DNA from: Cristatella mucedo | Taxonomy: Eukaryota; Bryozoa; Phylactolaemata; Cristatellidae | NCBI GenBank assembly: GCA_009760855.2 | Contig: WPIO01000069.1 | Coordinates: forward strand, 612,501 to 674,500 | Direction: 5' to 3' | DNA: 62,000 nucleotides | Part shown: positions 26,001 to 37,935 of the stretch, piece after piece | Position numbering within the stretch: position 1 is the stretch's first letter | How the letters are laid out: each line of letters opens with the position of its first letter | Program-made: the position numbers and the translations under genes | The notes under the pieces: model-generated | Seen by the model: the letters and a program-made list of their open reading frames with translations, nothing else | The model's database searches: none | What the model was told of the DNA's origin: nothing

Positions 26001-29000
26001 ACGAACTAAAGGCACGGTCACCGAAGGATTTGAGATTTGTAAGATATGAGTAATTAACTGCTCTCCTGACTCTGCTATGCTTCTCACTTTCTCTTTGTTT
26101 CGTGAGACGAAGTCTGTTGGCTACCGAATGCGTAACAAAAGCCACTTAGGCTGTGAGTGCGCTATACAATACTCTCCTGCCAGACACCCACATAGCCTTT
26201 ATGGCTTTGTGCAGTTACAGACATAGATACATTAAGCAGTTAGATTCCGAAAAGCGGGTGGTGCGCTGCTTAGCCTGGTGAGGAAGTAGATCTTATAGGT
26301 AGGCTGGAGCCAAAGAATCAGGGGACCTAAAAGTGAGTAACTAATTGAAGTCGATGCTTGACTGGTAGCCAGTGCAGCTCGGCGAGAAGAGGTGTGATAT
26401 GGCAACTTAGACACTCACGACAGACAACCCTACCTGCAGAGTTTTGCAACAGCTGTAAGCGCCTGATTGCATAGGCCCATACACCAGCAAGCAGTGAGTT
26501 ACAGAAGTCAAGACGGGATTTCACAGATGTATGGTCCAACTTGAATGTGGTATCCCTGTCTAAACATGCCTGAATTTTAGCAATGCTATGGAGCTGAAAG
26601 TAGGCAGACTTGACTGTGGAGCTGATATGGTCGTCTAATGAAAGGTCACTTGATGGTAGAGCACTCACAATATCGGCCAGCACAGTAATCTCGAGTAATA
26701 TCTTATCTAGCCGACACATGTGCCTGCCAGACACATAGATCCATAAACATAAACCAAGACACAAGAGGTTTCTGTAGCCCATTGATAAAGAAGCATCGCC
26801 AACAATGAAAAAAATACTAACTGATTCGACAGCCTCTTTTTTATAGCGACAGAGGAGCCTTTACAGCGACCACCACTGCTTGCAGCAGCAATAAAGGATC
26901 GCCCACCGCAGGATTCAAACCAACGACCTCGAGGCCGTGAAAAGCAACCAATCTATCTAGTGTGCCCTCTCTGCAGCCAAAATTCAATCCTCAAATAACA
27001 ATTACCATTGAAACCTTCATTGGGGGATGCCACATGCGCTGCCAAAATTTTCGGTTACCAAAAATTATTATTACTATTTCATTACTTCATAAGATTTGGC
27101 ACCAGTAATCGTGGGTCCAGTATGCTCACGTCTTAGCCCACTGGAGTTTAGGTTGTACATAACTGACATCTCACCAACTTCTAACTGATTTGGCAGTTGC
27201 AATATTGCCAAGTTGCATTAGGTGCAAACATGCACAAATGGCCACAGGAAAGGACATCAATGCTGACCTTAAAAGGGCATGATGATTGCTGATACCAGCA
27301 ATAGGCGATTTAATGAGGTTATCAAAGAAGAACAGAAGGTGCTCGGTAGCTTTCGTCTTACTCCACAAGCTTAAGTAACCTGGAAAAATTTCTATGTTGA
27401 TCGGTCAAGTACAGGACGGGCTGTAGAATTTTCAAGGCACAAAGCGACACTTAATGAAGTTTTCTACAAGTCAAAAGCATGATACTTAACATCCTGCAAA
27501 CGTGTATGTAGATCTACCATGTTCAAAAAGTTGGGAAACAAGCAATACTAATAATAATTATAATAATACATTGGATACGCCCTCGGAGAACTCAATACCT
27601 TTCAAGGGACATTACATTAGCTGCAAAAGAAGCACGATCGAATGGTTAGTGATGATACATACATGAATGACCGTTCCATTTTGTACTCGTAGATCTGTCG
27701 CTTCTAGTTTACTTCTGGGTTTGAAGCAGTTTGCCTAAGTTTGTTAATGCATTCCTTTTACATGGAAATGGTAAAAACTTCAGATCCTATTCCTAGCATG
27801 TTTGTCTTTTGAAAGGTACCCACACAATTATTCGATTGATGGCCTAATCTTCTCAGTATCTTCTAGGCACTTACCATTAAAACATTAGCAAGGCCTACTG
27901 AGCCATATATTTGGTTGTCCACATGAGAACCCAAACAATTAAAGTGCAAGTTGCAGGACTAATAAGTCATACCGGTTTTCGAGTAGCAGCTAGAAGACAG
28001 CAGATGCAAACAACACTCATGAGCATCGACAGTGAACAAGAGTGGAACAGAATGTATAGAAAATTGGACAACAGTAGCACTCAAAACAAGTTTCCAGAAA
28101 TAGTAGTAAGCTACCGGGTCAGACATGTAGCCATAGGGTCTCAATTCAAACGTCCTTGACAACAGTTAAACGACAGAGCCAAAGTTCAAGGCCAGCGCAA
28201 TATCCCTTCAACTTTGACGGGTTGCCACAAGTGACCGGCTAAAGTGCAACGAGCATGAAGCCAGCAAGCAGCGATGCATGCAGGTTGACTCAAACCAAGA
28301 AGGACTAGATGCCTGGCGTTTTGCAGCCCATAGGTTCAAGTTCAGCTGCAAGCAATTCATTACAGCCAGCAGCGAGAGGAGCGATGTCCGCCTAGGCTTT
28401 TTGGTGCTCTGAAAATAAAGCTGTTGAATTAGCTGCCTTTACGTTGCATTATTTACTATCGCCAATGCTTGGGGCCTGGTACTGAACATCTCCGGATAAC
28501 GAAATGAGCATCTAGAGCCAGTCACACAGACCGCTGCGCAGCAGTAGCTTCGCCTGCATCAAAGCAGCCATCGAAGACCCCCAGGCGGTTCTTACCCTAG
28601 GTGGTCCGATAATAGTTCCAGTCCAATAAGTGAGCGTGTTATCATCATCCTTTTCTAAACCCCAAGAGATCGTTCCATCACTAACGCCTTTCTGGCCGGA
28701 CTCAAGCTCATCCAATAAAACGAAATTCCTTGGTACGACTGAAACAAAGAGAATAAAATAAAAGACGGGACAATGAGTATAAAAACAGTGAGGGGATCGC
28801 CCACAGACAAGACAAATAAGTCGCTGCCACTACTAGTAACTAGGTAAAAGGATGTCTTGTCAAAAAAGGGGGAAAATTGTACACACAATGCTCGTCAGCT
28901 ATGCACATAAAGAACCGAATATGCCTAACTCCTTACCGAAAGCGTATTTCAGCAGAAGCTACTAAGGATGCCACTAGCTAGGCTGGCACACTAATGCATT

Positions 29001-29519
29001 GTATGCATTACTTAACCGGACCGAGACAATACGTAAGAGCACTACTGCCAGTAAACATATAAAGTAAGCAAAGATGCTGAAGGTGGTTTTTATTAATTAG
29101 AACTGATTAATATAACCAAGTAAGAATAGCTATCCGATGCAAACAAAGCCATGACCTGGAGAGCTACAGCTATAAGCATAGCCTGGTGGATTGAAATTAT
29201 AGTCTGGCCGGCAGGTACTGAATTCATATGCATGGTGCCCTAATAGAGCTCCAATCCAGTGTTTCACAGCTGCAGCAGGGCTCGGCCCCATTACCCCGGC
29301 CATCAAATACATTCACCTTGACCTTGGGCAGGGCAGGTACCTTAATTAACCAATGAGCCAAAACCAACCCAGTTACCAGCAAAACGATTAATAAGACTTG
29401 CTCCACAACTAAGCCACACTGTTTGCACCTGAAGCAACTACGGATTGCAGACATGAGATGACTGACAGCCCAGGATATGGCCATGCTCATCAGCTACAAT
29501 ACTCACTCGTATGCACCAT
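22953..29519 (-). CDS. UBE2V: UBE2V (MMS2/UEV1) ubiquitin-conjugating enzyme variant
   Basis: Predicted UEV protein, the catalytically inactive partner that binds UBC13 to make K63-linked ubiquitin chains in DNA damage tolerance and signalling. Coding exons on the minus strand are 28738-28596, 25406-25281 and 23096-22953, with a proposed first exon at 29519-29507. Phases join exactly (1, 0, 0) and give about 141 residues; human UBE2V2 has 145. Conserved blocks in order are [67 protein letters not shown] and a C-terminal [11 protein letters not shown]. As expected for a UEV, there is no HPN motif or catalytic cysteine. Every junction has GT-AG ends. The introns are about 0.77, 3.2 and 2.2 kb and contain decayed SINE-A. 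Confidence 0.92.
24020..24300 (-). mobile_element. degraded SINE-A remnants
   Basis: Two stretches (24020-24070 and 24150-24300) keep SINE-A words in minus orientation: agaggagcct, gcaatgggcgat, gttagctgattcaacg and gcaggactcgatgccaa. They lie in the last UBE2V intron. Confidence 0.45.
24465..24545. repeat. purine-rich low-complexity tract
   Basis: GGGA/GGAA-rich sequence in a UBE2V intron. A complementary-type CCCTCC tract lies at 25015-25045. Confidence 0.7.
25281..25406 (-). CDS. UBE2V: UBE2V core exon (42 codons)
   Basis: Acceptor AG at 25408-25407 and donor GTACGT from 25280. Exactly 42 codons, phase 0 at both ends. It encodes the central UBC-fold strands ([17 protein letters not shown], then [13 protein letters not shown]). 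Confidence 0.95.
25700..26665 (-). mobile_element. LINE-A interrupted by LINE-B
   Basis: 3' tail and 3'UTR at 25700-26045, then the C-terminal and RT-thumb parts at 26236-26665 ([27 protein letters not shown]), all on the minus strand. A LINE-B 3' end at about 26046-26235 splits it. It lies in the middle UBE2V intron region. Confidence 0.8.
26046..26235 (+). mobile_element. LINE-B 3' end nested in LINE-A
   Basis: Plus strand: the stretch encoding CSPDSAM-like residues, then the LINE-B 3'UTR words gttggctaccgaatg, cttaggctgtgagtgcgcta and a diverged ending near gacatagatacat. LINE-A resumes directly after it. A short TAA/TTAA repeat at both edges is compatible with a target-site duplication. 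Confidence 0.8.
26810..26972 (-). mobile_element. SINE-A
   Basis: Minus-strand copy: gctgattcgacagcctcttt hairpin end, the gcagcaataaaggatcgccc segment, B-box complement ggattcaaacc and tRNA-like head. Confidence 0.8.
27547..27665 (-). mobile_element. LINE-A 3' stub
   Basis: (AAT)n followed by about 95 bp of diverged LINE-A terminal sequence only, in a UBE2V intron. Confidence 0.65.
28596..28738 (-). CDS. UBE2V: UBE2V N-terminal exon
   Basis: Preceded by CTCTTTGTTTCAG and followed by donor GTAAGA. The exon supplies two bases of a split codon and then 47 codons from VPRNF to GPPR, a block highly typical of UBE2V1 and UBE2V2. Confidence 0.95.
29507..29519 (-). CDS. UBE2V: proposed UBE2V first exon
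   Basis: ATG GTG CAT ACG A followed by GTGAGT. The start context (GAACATGG) is good, the donor is close to consensus, and the phase (one base) fits the two-base start of the exon at 28738, giving MVHTI-VPRNF. Family members also have a very short first coding exon. Other short exons cannot be excluded. Confidence 0.5.
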
Positions 29520-30141
29520 GTTCCACTAGCTGAGGCTATAACCAGCTACAACTTGGAGGCCATAGACGCAATGCAGATGTCGGATGCCACGACAAGCACC
29601 AACCCAGATAATGTGGCCATCAGCGACCTTAATGCCCGATGTGGCAGATGCAACAATGCAGCAGTGGCAGCTAATCAGGCAACAACGTGGCTGACTGGCA
29701 CTGACGTCGGAAACAATGACTGCAGTGCCCCTGATGTGGTATACCGAGACACTACCAACAAAACTGATATACAGGGGCCACTGAATTGCCGATACCAGAG
29801 TTATGGCAGTGTAAACTGAGCAGAATACTACAACTGGTGGTAGACAATGCAATTAGGTTAGTTGCAAAAGACTACAATCAAATCGTTGCACATTACTTTA
29901 AAAGCAGTGCTTGCGTGCTACAGCAAGACAAAACCTATTGTAAAACCTGCATAAGTTCACCTTCGACGATGAGTGATCTGAAGGAGAGAAGGATTCGGAC
30001 TCCATCGTGGCCCATGGTGGTAGTTATTGCCTGGCTACAAGGGGAAGGACGGAGACCCCTGTCTAGTCATGCCGGATCTAGTAAGAGCAACAATGTAGTA
30101 TGTTAAAAAAGCAGTTTAATCGAAACATCTTTTCAATCCCC

Positions 30142-31545
30142 TATTAGAATGAAATGTATCTCCATCTAAAACTCCACAAAGTCATAAAGACTATGTGGGT
30201 GTTACACAGGAGATTTTTGTATAGCGCACTCACAGCCTAAGCGGATTTTGGTACGCATTCGGTAGCCAACAGACTTCATCTCACGCAACAATTCGGTTTT
30301 ATCGTCATTTATATTTCAGGAAGTTTTCCGACATCCAGGATCGAATATTGGCAAGGCAAGCATTCAGTTTCTCAGTTGCTGCAGCAAATTCCGACGGTTT
30401 GAATGACAAATACAACTGCGTATCAGCAGCATAAAAGTGATATCCTACTCCATGGGCCTTAACCACTTTCCCAGAGGTTGTGTATAAATGGAGAACAGTA
30501 AGGAACCGAGTACAGACCCATGACGGACTCCACAGGTGACCCCTCTCGTGTGTGAGACCCGACCCCCACACGACACGGATTGAACACGATCAGACAAGTA
30601 TGATTTAAATCATGCCAGTGCTTCGTCTGCCAGACCGATCGTTCTTAATCGTTCAAGCAGAACATCGTGATCAATGGTGTCGAAGGCAGCTGACAGATCT
30701 AGCAGAGCTAGGGCAGTGACATTTCTGCTGTCGTTGCCACTTAGAATGTCATTGTTAACACGGAAGAGAGCAGTTTCAGTGGAGTGCTGCCTCTTGAGCC
30801 GTGATTGAAATGTTTCTGACATTTCATTATTTTCAATATGTTCAACCAGCTGCTTAGCAACAAATTTTTCAAGAATCGTTGACAAGAAAAGAAGAAGGAA
30901 AACTGGGCGATAGTTTGCTAGGACCTCGTGTCTAATCCAGGCTTTTTGAGTGTCGGTCTAACGATTGCCGATTTGAAGGACTTAGGGACGACCCCTTTTC
31001 CCAGAGAAGCATTAAAAATCTTGGTTATGGCAGGGCTAAGTTGGACTGCAAGTGAAGACCACGGAGATGAAGGTATAGGGTCTTCAGGAGACGAGCTCTT
31101 TTTGCTAGATCTTATTAAGGTAGCCACATCGCATGCAGAAACATCGGAGAACCTTGTAAGGAAGGAAGGTCACAGGTTGTAGAACCACGATTGCTTTAGT
31201 CAGAGGGGGCTTAATAGAGGCACGAATATGCAGAATCTTTTCAGTAAAGAAGGCTGAAAACTTTTCGGCTGAGTTCTTAATATCTGGGGAGTCAGACCTC
31301 TCAGCATTGGCCAGTAAATGGTTTACTGTCTTATAAATCTGTTTCGGGTCCGACTGGCAGGAATTCAGCTTTCTAATGAAAAAAGAAGCCCTGGTTTTTT
31401 AAGCTTTAGGGTGCAAACTCAAAGGAAGTCTTTTAAATTGACTAGATCTGCATCAGACCCCGATTTCTTGAAACGATGCTCAAGCCTGCGCTTAACCCGG
31501 CGCATCTTTAGGAGTTAAAGACGTGTCGTATCAACTATTCTTACA
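30142..31545 (-). mobile_element. LINE-B, internally deleted copy
   Basis: The minus strand runs from the LINE-B 3'UTR (30142-30290) straight into RT palm sequence (YHFYAADTQLYLS at about 30420). It then carries LSAAFDTIDHDVLLERL, FQSRLKRQHSTETAL and upstream linker to about 31545. The C-terminal coding block is missing. The catalytic YADD reads YAAD. Confidence 0.85.
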
Positions 31546-32767
31546 TAAAATACAGGTGACATGAGTACAAATTGGAGCTGGATTACAAGTAGTGAAAAGT
31601 AGCACCTAAACCTGTAGGGACACCTTTCAGCACTCCCTCTTGGTGCCACAACGCCGTCCAAACTTAGTGCCAAAATGAAGCAGGATCAAGAGCACGGGGT
31701 TCCTATTGCTACATGACAGTGCTATGCCGAGAATGCTCATCGGTGTGAATAAGCAACTGCTGCCTCACAGTCGGCACTCTATGTGCTACCTTATCCGGCA
31801 GCAGGTCTTCAGCAGGACAACACAACTTTTGACTGCAAAATATTCCTTTTTTCATACCTTATGATGACGTGAGTGTTTGCATGCTGTCTGCTTTGGAGTG
31901 GCAGAAACTAACTACATGCAATGAGTTAGCTGTTACGGAAGAAAAAATTCCCAAAACTCACGGATCGCCTTAGTGGCATTCACATTGTCGAATATATTGT
32001 TGATACATTGGTAATCGATGAACATCCATACTGGCGACTAACGACCGCCACAAACCCATTCCAAGTCATGCCACTACACCTCAGCCAACAGCCAACTATG
32101 GGAAGATAGAGATACCTTCCACTACCGACATTTTAACAAGGTCAGGCGATTATAGAGCCAATGCCAAGCCGAATGATACCAAACGAAAGTAACCACTGAA
32201 CCAATAGAAAGAACAGCTGGGATTTGATCAGTATCTACTACAGAACATCTTCAGTTCAGTTCAGGTATAGCAACCAACCGTACAGCAAAAATAAATCAAA
32301 ATAAACACACAGACAGTACACCAAGTCTATAGATAAGTTGGCTATATTGTAGCTCAAGCGACATGCCAACGCAGGCTACTCTGCCTTCAGCATACCAAAT
32401 ATGCTTCCTAGCTGTTACACTGTATGAGCTAATAGGACAACTTCATGACACAAAGAATACAATAAACCTTTACAGTACTAAAGTATATGCCTATGGGGAT
32501 GGGGCAGGTGTGTGATTAACTTGGGTGCTTTGTTGATCACTCACGTAATGGCCCACAACCAACAGCTGTCAATGTAAAGCCTGGCAAAACCCAGACCACA
32601 ACTTTTTGCTTAGCAGCAAACCCAGCTGTTAGCTTAGACTCAGCCGTTGGCTCCGACTTGGTTTGCCACTTTTAGAGCACCTATTGCAAAGGAGATCTGC
32701 TTTGAGGGGCTGCTAGTGGAAATCTGTCAATAGAAACACCTTTAGAGCATATCAACTTCTCACTTAA
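31546..32767. other. no recognised feature
   Basis: No repeat or exon recognised between LINE-B and the next LINE-A. Confidence 0.35.
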
Positions 32768-33165
32768 TAATTATAACAATAATAAAAATTCATTTGATAT
32801 AGCACCCTCAGAAAACACAATCTCTTTCTAGGCACTTGACATTTGCTGCAAAGAAAGCATGATCCACTGGTTTGTGGTTGTATACTCAATAAACAACAAA
32901 ATAACATGATTAGGGGTGACAAGTAAGTACATGATCAGCGGACATGTTGTAAAGCAAGTCTGAAGAAAGTTTCAGGCTTTGGAAGCATACGAACTAAAGG
33001 CATGGTTTCCAAAGGATTTGATATTTGTAAGAGGTATGGGTAAACAGTTTGATTCCGAAAAGCAGGTGGTACGCTGCTTAGCCAGGTGAGGGAGTAGATC
33101 TGATAGGTAGGATGGATCCAAAAAACAAGTGATGCAAAAGTGAGTAACAAAACCTTGAAGTCAAT
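32768..33165 (-). mobile_element. LINE-A 3' end, internally deleted
   Basis: A diverged tail and 3'UTR are followed by the C-terminal block (YQIYSLTWLSS shadow of the usual SDILPH region), with a deletion of the middle 3'UTR. Confidence 0.7.
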
Positions 33166-33169
33166 GCGC

Positions 33170-33310
33170 TTTCTCTTTGTTTCATGAGATGAAGCCTGTT
33201 GGCTATAGAATGCATGCCGAAAGCCGCTTACGCTTTGAGTGCACTATACAAAAACTCTCACGCATAACATCTACATTGTCTTTGCGGCTTTATAAAAATA
33301 CAGATGGAGA
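33170..33310 (+). mobile_element. LINE-B 3' end
   Basis: Starts tctctttgtttcatgagatg, then ctgttggctatagaatgcat and gccgaaagccgctta. It ends near cagatggagatata. It abuts the preceding LINE-A and is probably another nested insertion. Confidence 0.75.
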
Positions 33311-33629
33311 TATAAACGTCGACCGATAGCTCTAACAAGTACTAACAAATCACGAGTCGAATTATGGGACATATTTCGATGGGCTTGGCTTGCCATAGCA
33401 TCCGAAGTTCTTGCAAGCCCTGATAGCAGAAATGAGCACTAACACGGAGGGGCACTATCCTGTAGGCATTAGTGCTTATCGTGTCATTGTCATGCTAATA
33501 AATCATTGGTTGGACCGTCCTTTTTATTTTGCCATCAATTTCATACGTTAGTCCACTCGAAGTAGATTTTGAAACTGCCTACACCGCTGGTTGACCAGGT
33601 AGCTTTATTGGGGCTGGGACACAGCTAGA

Positions 33630-35700
33630 TTTGGCCTCTAGTGTATGTATTTATGTTTGATACTATTGATTACCAAGTCCTTCTAGGATGCCTGTTGTCT
33701 CACCTGGGAATCACCGGCACTGCATTGCATTGGCTCATATCCTACCTCAGCGATTGACTTCCGAGGATTGATAGCAATGGACGACAGTCCCACCTAGCGC
33801 CCCTCAAGTATATGGAACCTTAGAGGCCGGTGTTTAGTCTAATTCTTTTCGAAATTTATATTCCATCTTGCATCTTTAATATCTATGCACAATCATCCTT
33901 AAGTTCATATCACAATCAAAGAAGACAACTAGTCCTCTAGACCCTATTCCTACAGTCCTGCTTCTACAATGCATTGATCTGGTGCTGCCACGCATAGCAT
34001 CATGAATATATCATTAGCTTCTTGTCAAGTCTCTGCACCTTTCAAAATGGCTGTAGTCATATCGCTACTCATGAAAGCAACACTAGACCATGAGAACTTG
34101 AGCAACTTCCCATCAGTCTCCAGAATCAGTCGTGGCAGACCAGCTAAACTCACATATTAAAACTTTCTAACTAGCTAGTATAATAATAATAATGCACTTA
34201 ATAAAGCGCCCTCAGAGAACTCAATCTCTTTCTAGGCGCTTTACATTTGCTGCAAAGGGAAACGCGATTGAATCGAGAGTATTATCATGCTTGATAAACA
34301 ACATCAATAACATGGTTAGGGATGACATGCACAGGGTCAGCATGCAAATGTAGTTAGTGGCAGCATGCACGATGTCAGCACGCATAAGCACATGAAGGAC
34401 GAATCACAGGGACCCACTAAATGCTGTCCTAAATAGGTGTTTTTAAGTTCTTTTTAAATATAGTCGTCAGGGGATGTTCTGACGCAAGTCGGGATGGAGT
34501 TCCAGGCTTTGGGAGCATACGAACTAAATGCAAAGGATTTGAGGTTTGTACGAGCTAGTGAGTTTCAGTCAGGTTTTAAAGCTAATCCCTCCAGAATCAG
34601 CACTGCTTCGGTTTTACTTTCTTCGAAAACGCAGACTTAGGTAGAGAATCTCTGCTTGTTGTGCTCCATCTTTCTGCAGCTTTTCATACTATGGATCACC
34701 AAATCCTTCTTGAGCGCCTCTCATCTCGCCTGGGCATCACTGGTACTGCACTGCAACAGAAGTCCAATCTCGGTGGGAGACTCCATAGCATTGATGTAAA
34801 TGGACTAAGATCATTTGAGGAACTACTAAAGTCGGCTATCTCAGTGCTCTGTGCTTGGTCCAGGTCTTTTCATGGTTTATACTCTCCACTTACCGACGTG
34901 ATTGCCAGACACAACCTAGGCTCTCACTTCTATGCAACTGACACTCAGCTGTACCTTTGCTTTGACCCTCCCAGCCCTCGTGCACTTCGAATTTTCTCTC
35001 CATTGCTGCATGTATAACATTCACACATGAATGACAGCAAACTTTCTTAAATTAAATGATAATAAAAACCAACTTACTTGTTATGATCATATCATTCAGA
35101 AATTGGATTCAGAAATTGGAAAACCAAACGCTCAACATTGGCTCTATCAGTATATCGGCTGTTCAATCTGCACGAATTCTAGGTATCCTGTTTCAAAGTG
35201 ACCTATTATTAGACAGCCACATCAGCTCCACAGTCAAGTCTGCCAAGTTTCAGCTACGTAGCATCGCCAAAATTCAGGCTAGGCTACCTTAGACATGGAT
35301 ACATGTATTAATCTGGGCATTGGTGACATCCTGTCTCGACTTCTGTAACTCACTGCTTGCTGGTCTACTGCCCTGTGCAATCAGGTGCTTACAATTGGTT
35401 CAAAACTCTGCAACTAGGCTTGTCTGTCGTGAGCCTCAGTTACCATATCACATCACTTCCACCGACCTCCACCGGCTCCCAGTCAAACAGCACGTCGACT
35501 TCAAGGCTTTTTCACTAACTTGTAGGTCCCTTCATTCTTTGGCTCCAGCCTACTTATCAGATCTGCTCCCCCACCGGGTTAGGCATCGTACCACTTGCTT
35601 TTCAAAATCTAATCGTTAACCTTCACCTTGTACAAACCTAAAATCCTGTAGAGACCGTGCCGTCAGTTTGCATGCTTCCAAAGCCTGGTACTAATTTAAG
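33630..35700 (+). mobile_element. LINE-A RT copy with a nested LINE-A
   Basis: Plus-strand RT fragments at 33630-34179 and 34553-35700. They encode [63 protein letters not shown] and the LHRLPVKQ block. Many frameshifts. The catalytic motif reads YATD. The copy is split at 34180-34552 by a minus-strand LINE-A 3' end. Confidence 0.8.
34180..34552 (-). mobile_element. LINE-A 3' end nested, with TSD
   Basis: A young 5'-truncated LINE-A in opposite orientation to its host LINE. It is flanked by the 7-bp direct repeat AGCTAGT at 34173-34179 and 34553-34559, a target-site duplication. The host RT sequence is continuous once the insert and one repeat are removed. Confidence 0.85.
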
Positions 35701-35794
35701 CAATAAGTGTACCAAAAAAAGCCTGAACCCCTTCCCAACCCCTGGTACAAGGTCACAGAGGCTGCTTCAAGCACCATCATGTATTAGTGGCCCA

Positions 35795-35955
35795 GAGTCT
35801 TAGCCCAGGAGTAAGGTGCTTGCTCTTTACAGCCCAGGTCGTGGATTCAAGCACTACAGTGGGCGATCCTGTATTGCCAACTGCATGAGGTGGTGATAAA
35901 CGTTAAGGCTCTTCTCCCGATATTCAAATGAGGATGTTGAATCAGCTAACCGTAG
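35795..35955 (+). mobile_element. SINE-A
   Basis: tRNA-like head, the ggtcgtggattcaagc B-box region, gtgggcgatcctgtattgcc and a damaged terminal hairpin ending gttgaatcagctaac. Confidence 0.75.
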
Positions 35956-35964
35956 TGCAGCATG

Positions 35965-36062
35965 TGATATTATAAAAACACAGTATAGTACCCCTGCGAG
36001 AATTGGATCTCTTTCTAAGCACTTAAGATACGCTGGAAATCAAGCACATCTGATCTGACTGG
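35965..36062 (-). mobile_element. LINE-A 3' stub, degraded
   Basis: About 90 bp of terminal 3'UTR (ggatctctttctaagcactt) without coding sequence. Confidence 0.5.
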
Positions 36063-37267
36063 TTCCGCAGGGTTTTAGCCAAAGGGGTTAACCTCATCTG
36101 TGTCTCCTACTGAGAGTGGTTCGGTGAGCTTGGCTAAACGATAACCTTGGCAACTGAAAAAAACTGTTGTGATGCCACAAGGTTACAAATTCAATTGTAT
36201 CAGTGGTGATCAGGACACAGCCATGTCTATGCCAGCAGACTGAAAACATTCATCAAGCCGGGATGACTTTAACAGATGCCTTCTAATGCAATAAGTGCAT
36301 AAAAAATAAGTGACACTAATACAAGCACATGTAGACAAAGTTAAAAACAAGTACAGGTAGACGGCTAGAAAAATCATCAATATAGCATCAGCAAACTGCT
36401 ACAATAATTACTGCTTTTCAGTTGGTGGCACGTGAACTGATGGAAAAATTAAAAATATTGTGTACATACAAATTAACTCATTTGTACAGGACTTCAACGA
36501 ACTTGATCTATATTCGCCTGATTTGCAAACACCCCAGCGGTCGAGCCCACGACTTTGGTTCATAATTGAGGAGCATCTTACCACTTTGCCAAAGAAAACA
36601 TAAACTGCAAAACCAATTCAATAAACAATATGCCCAGCCTCATGTAGGGCATAGCAAAACACTGCAGTACTTTTATGGCTGCATTAGACGATGCTAAGAT
36701 CAGTCATTTTTCGGGGGGGCCTGATGCCAATCAAAGCAGCATTGTCTTAGCCCCTATATATTAGTATATCACTTCTACAGCCACGGCCACTATGGCAGTA
36801 CAGGGTTGTTGGTCATTATCCCATATATCAGTTTACATTGTTAGATAAGCTTGAAACCCTTAGTCTCACATGACTTGTAAGTAACAGCTAGACCATCAAA
36901 GTCATGATGGACTCGATGCCGAATAACTGAATACTCATGAGAGCTCTTACTCAGCAAGGCCAATGGCTGCCCTACGATCTGCTAATGGCAAGTGTAGCAG
37001 GCTCAAGTAGACCTAGACTCAAGTACACCCTTAGCATACCCAGGCATCCAAGCTACAATTGGCATCCAACGAATAAATGTGCCACAAGCTGACTGGATCT
37101 CGAACGGCAGCTCCACACGATAGCACACGTGCACAAGCGTGCACACACAGGCGAATGCATAGGTCCCTTGGCCTATGTGCGCACCCAAACATAGCCTGGT
37201 ACGAACAGACGTCAACCAGATACCAGCTGTATAATTAAAGGTACGAGCTGGCTCAAATCTATATAAA
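36063..37267. other. no recognised feature
   Basis: No repeat or exon recognised. Confidence 0.35.
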
Positions 37268-37442
37268 AAAAATCCTAGCTAATTAAACAGCCTCCTTTTG
37301 TATAGCGACAGAAGAGCCTTTATAGCTATCACCACCGCTTGCAGTGGCGATAAAGGATTGCCCACCGCAGGAATCAAACCCACGACCTCGGGATCGAGGT
37401 CGTGAAAGCAACCGCCCTATCTAGTGTGCCATCACGGCTCAT
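37268..37442 (-). mobile_element. SINE-A, well preserved
   Basis: Minus strand: head gagccgtgatggcacactag, expanded palindrome (cgacctcgggatcgaggtcg), B-box region and the 3' hairpin (cttctgtcgctatacaaaag) ending in the cagc/gctg word. Confidence 0.85.
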
Positions 37443-37461
37443 TAAGTGTAAAAACCTACTG

Positions 37462-37935
37462 GGATGACTCGCATAATACTCCCCCGTCAGGCCAAGCATC
37501 GTACTTACCCCTTTTCGGAATCCAACAGTCTACGAATACCTCGTACAAACCTCAAATCCTTTGGAGACCGTGCATTTAGTTCGTACGCTCCCAAAGCCTG
37601 GAATTCCCTCCCGACCTGCGTCAGAACATTCCCTGACCTGGCCACATTTAAAAGGAACTTAAAAACATCTATTTAGGACAGCATTTGTTGGGTCCCTATT
37701 ATTCATGCTTCATGTGCTTATGCGTGCTGACACTGTGCATGCTGCCACTAACCCCATTTGCATGCTGACCCTGTGCATGTCACCCCTAACCATGTTATTC
37801 ATTTTGTTCGTTTATCAAGCATGATATTACTCAGCATTCAATTGCATTACGCTTTGCAGCAAATGTAATGCGCCTAGAGAGAGATCGAGTTATCTGAGGG
37901 CGCTTCATCAAGTGCATTATTATTATTATTATAAA
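37462..37935 (+). mobile_element. LINE-A 3' end
   Basis: The plus strand encodes [20 protein letters not shown] and SLPTCVRTFPDLATFKRNLK, then the complete 3'UTR, hairpin and (TTA)n tail. It is relatively young. Confidence 0.85.
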
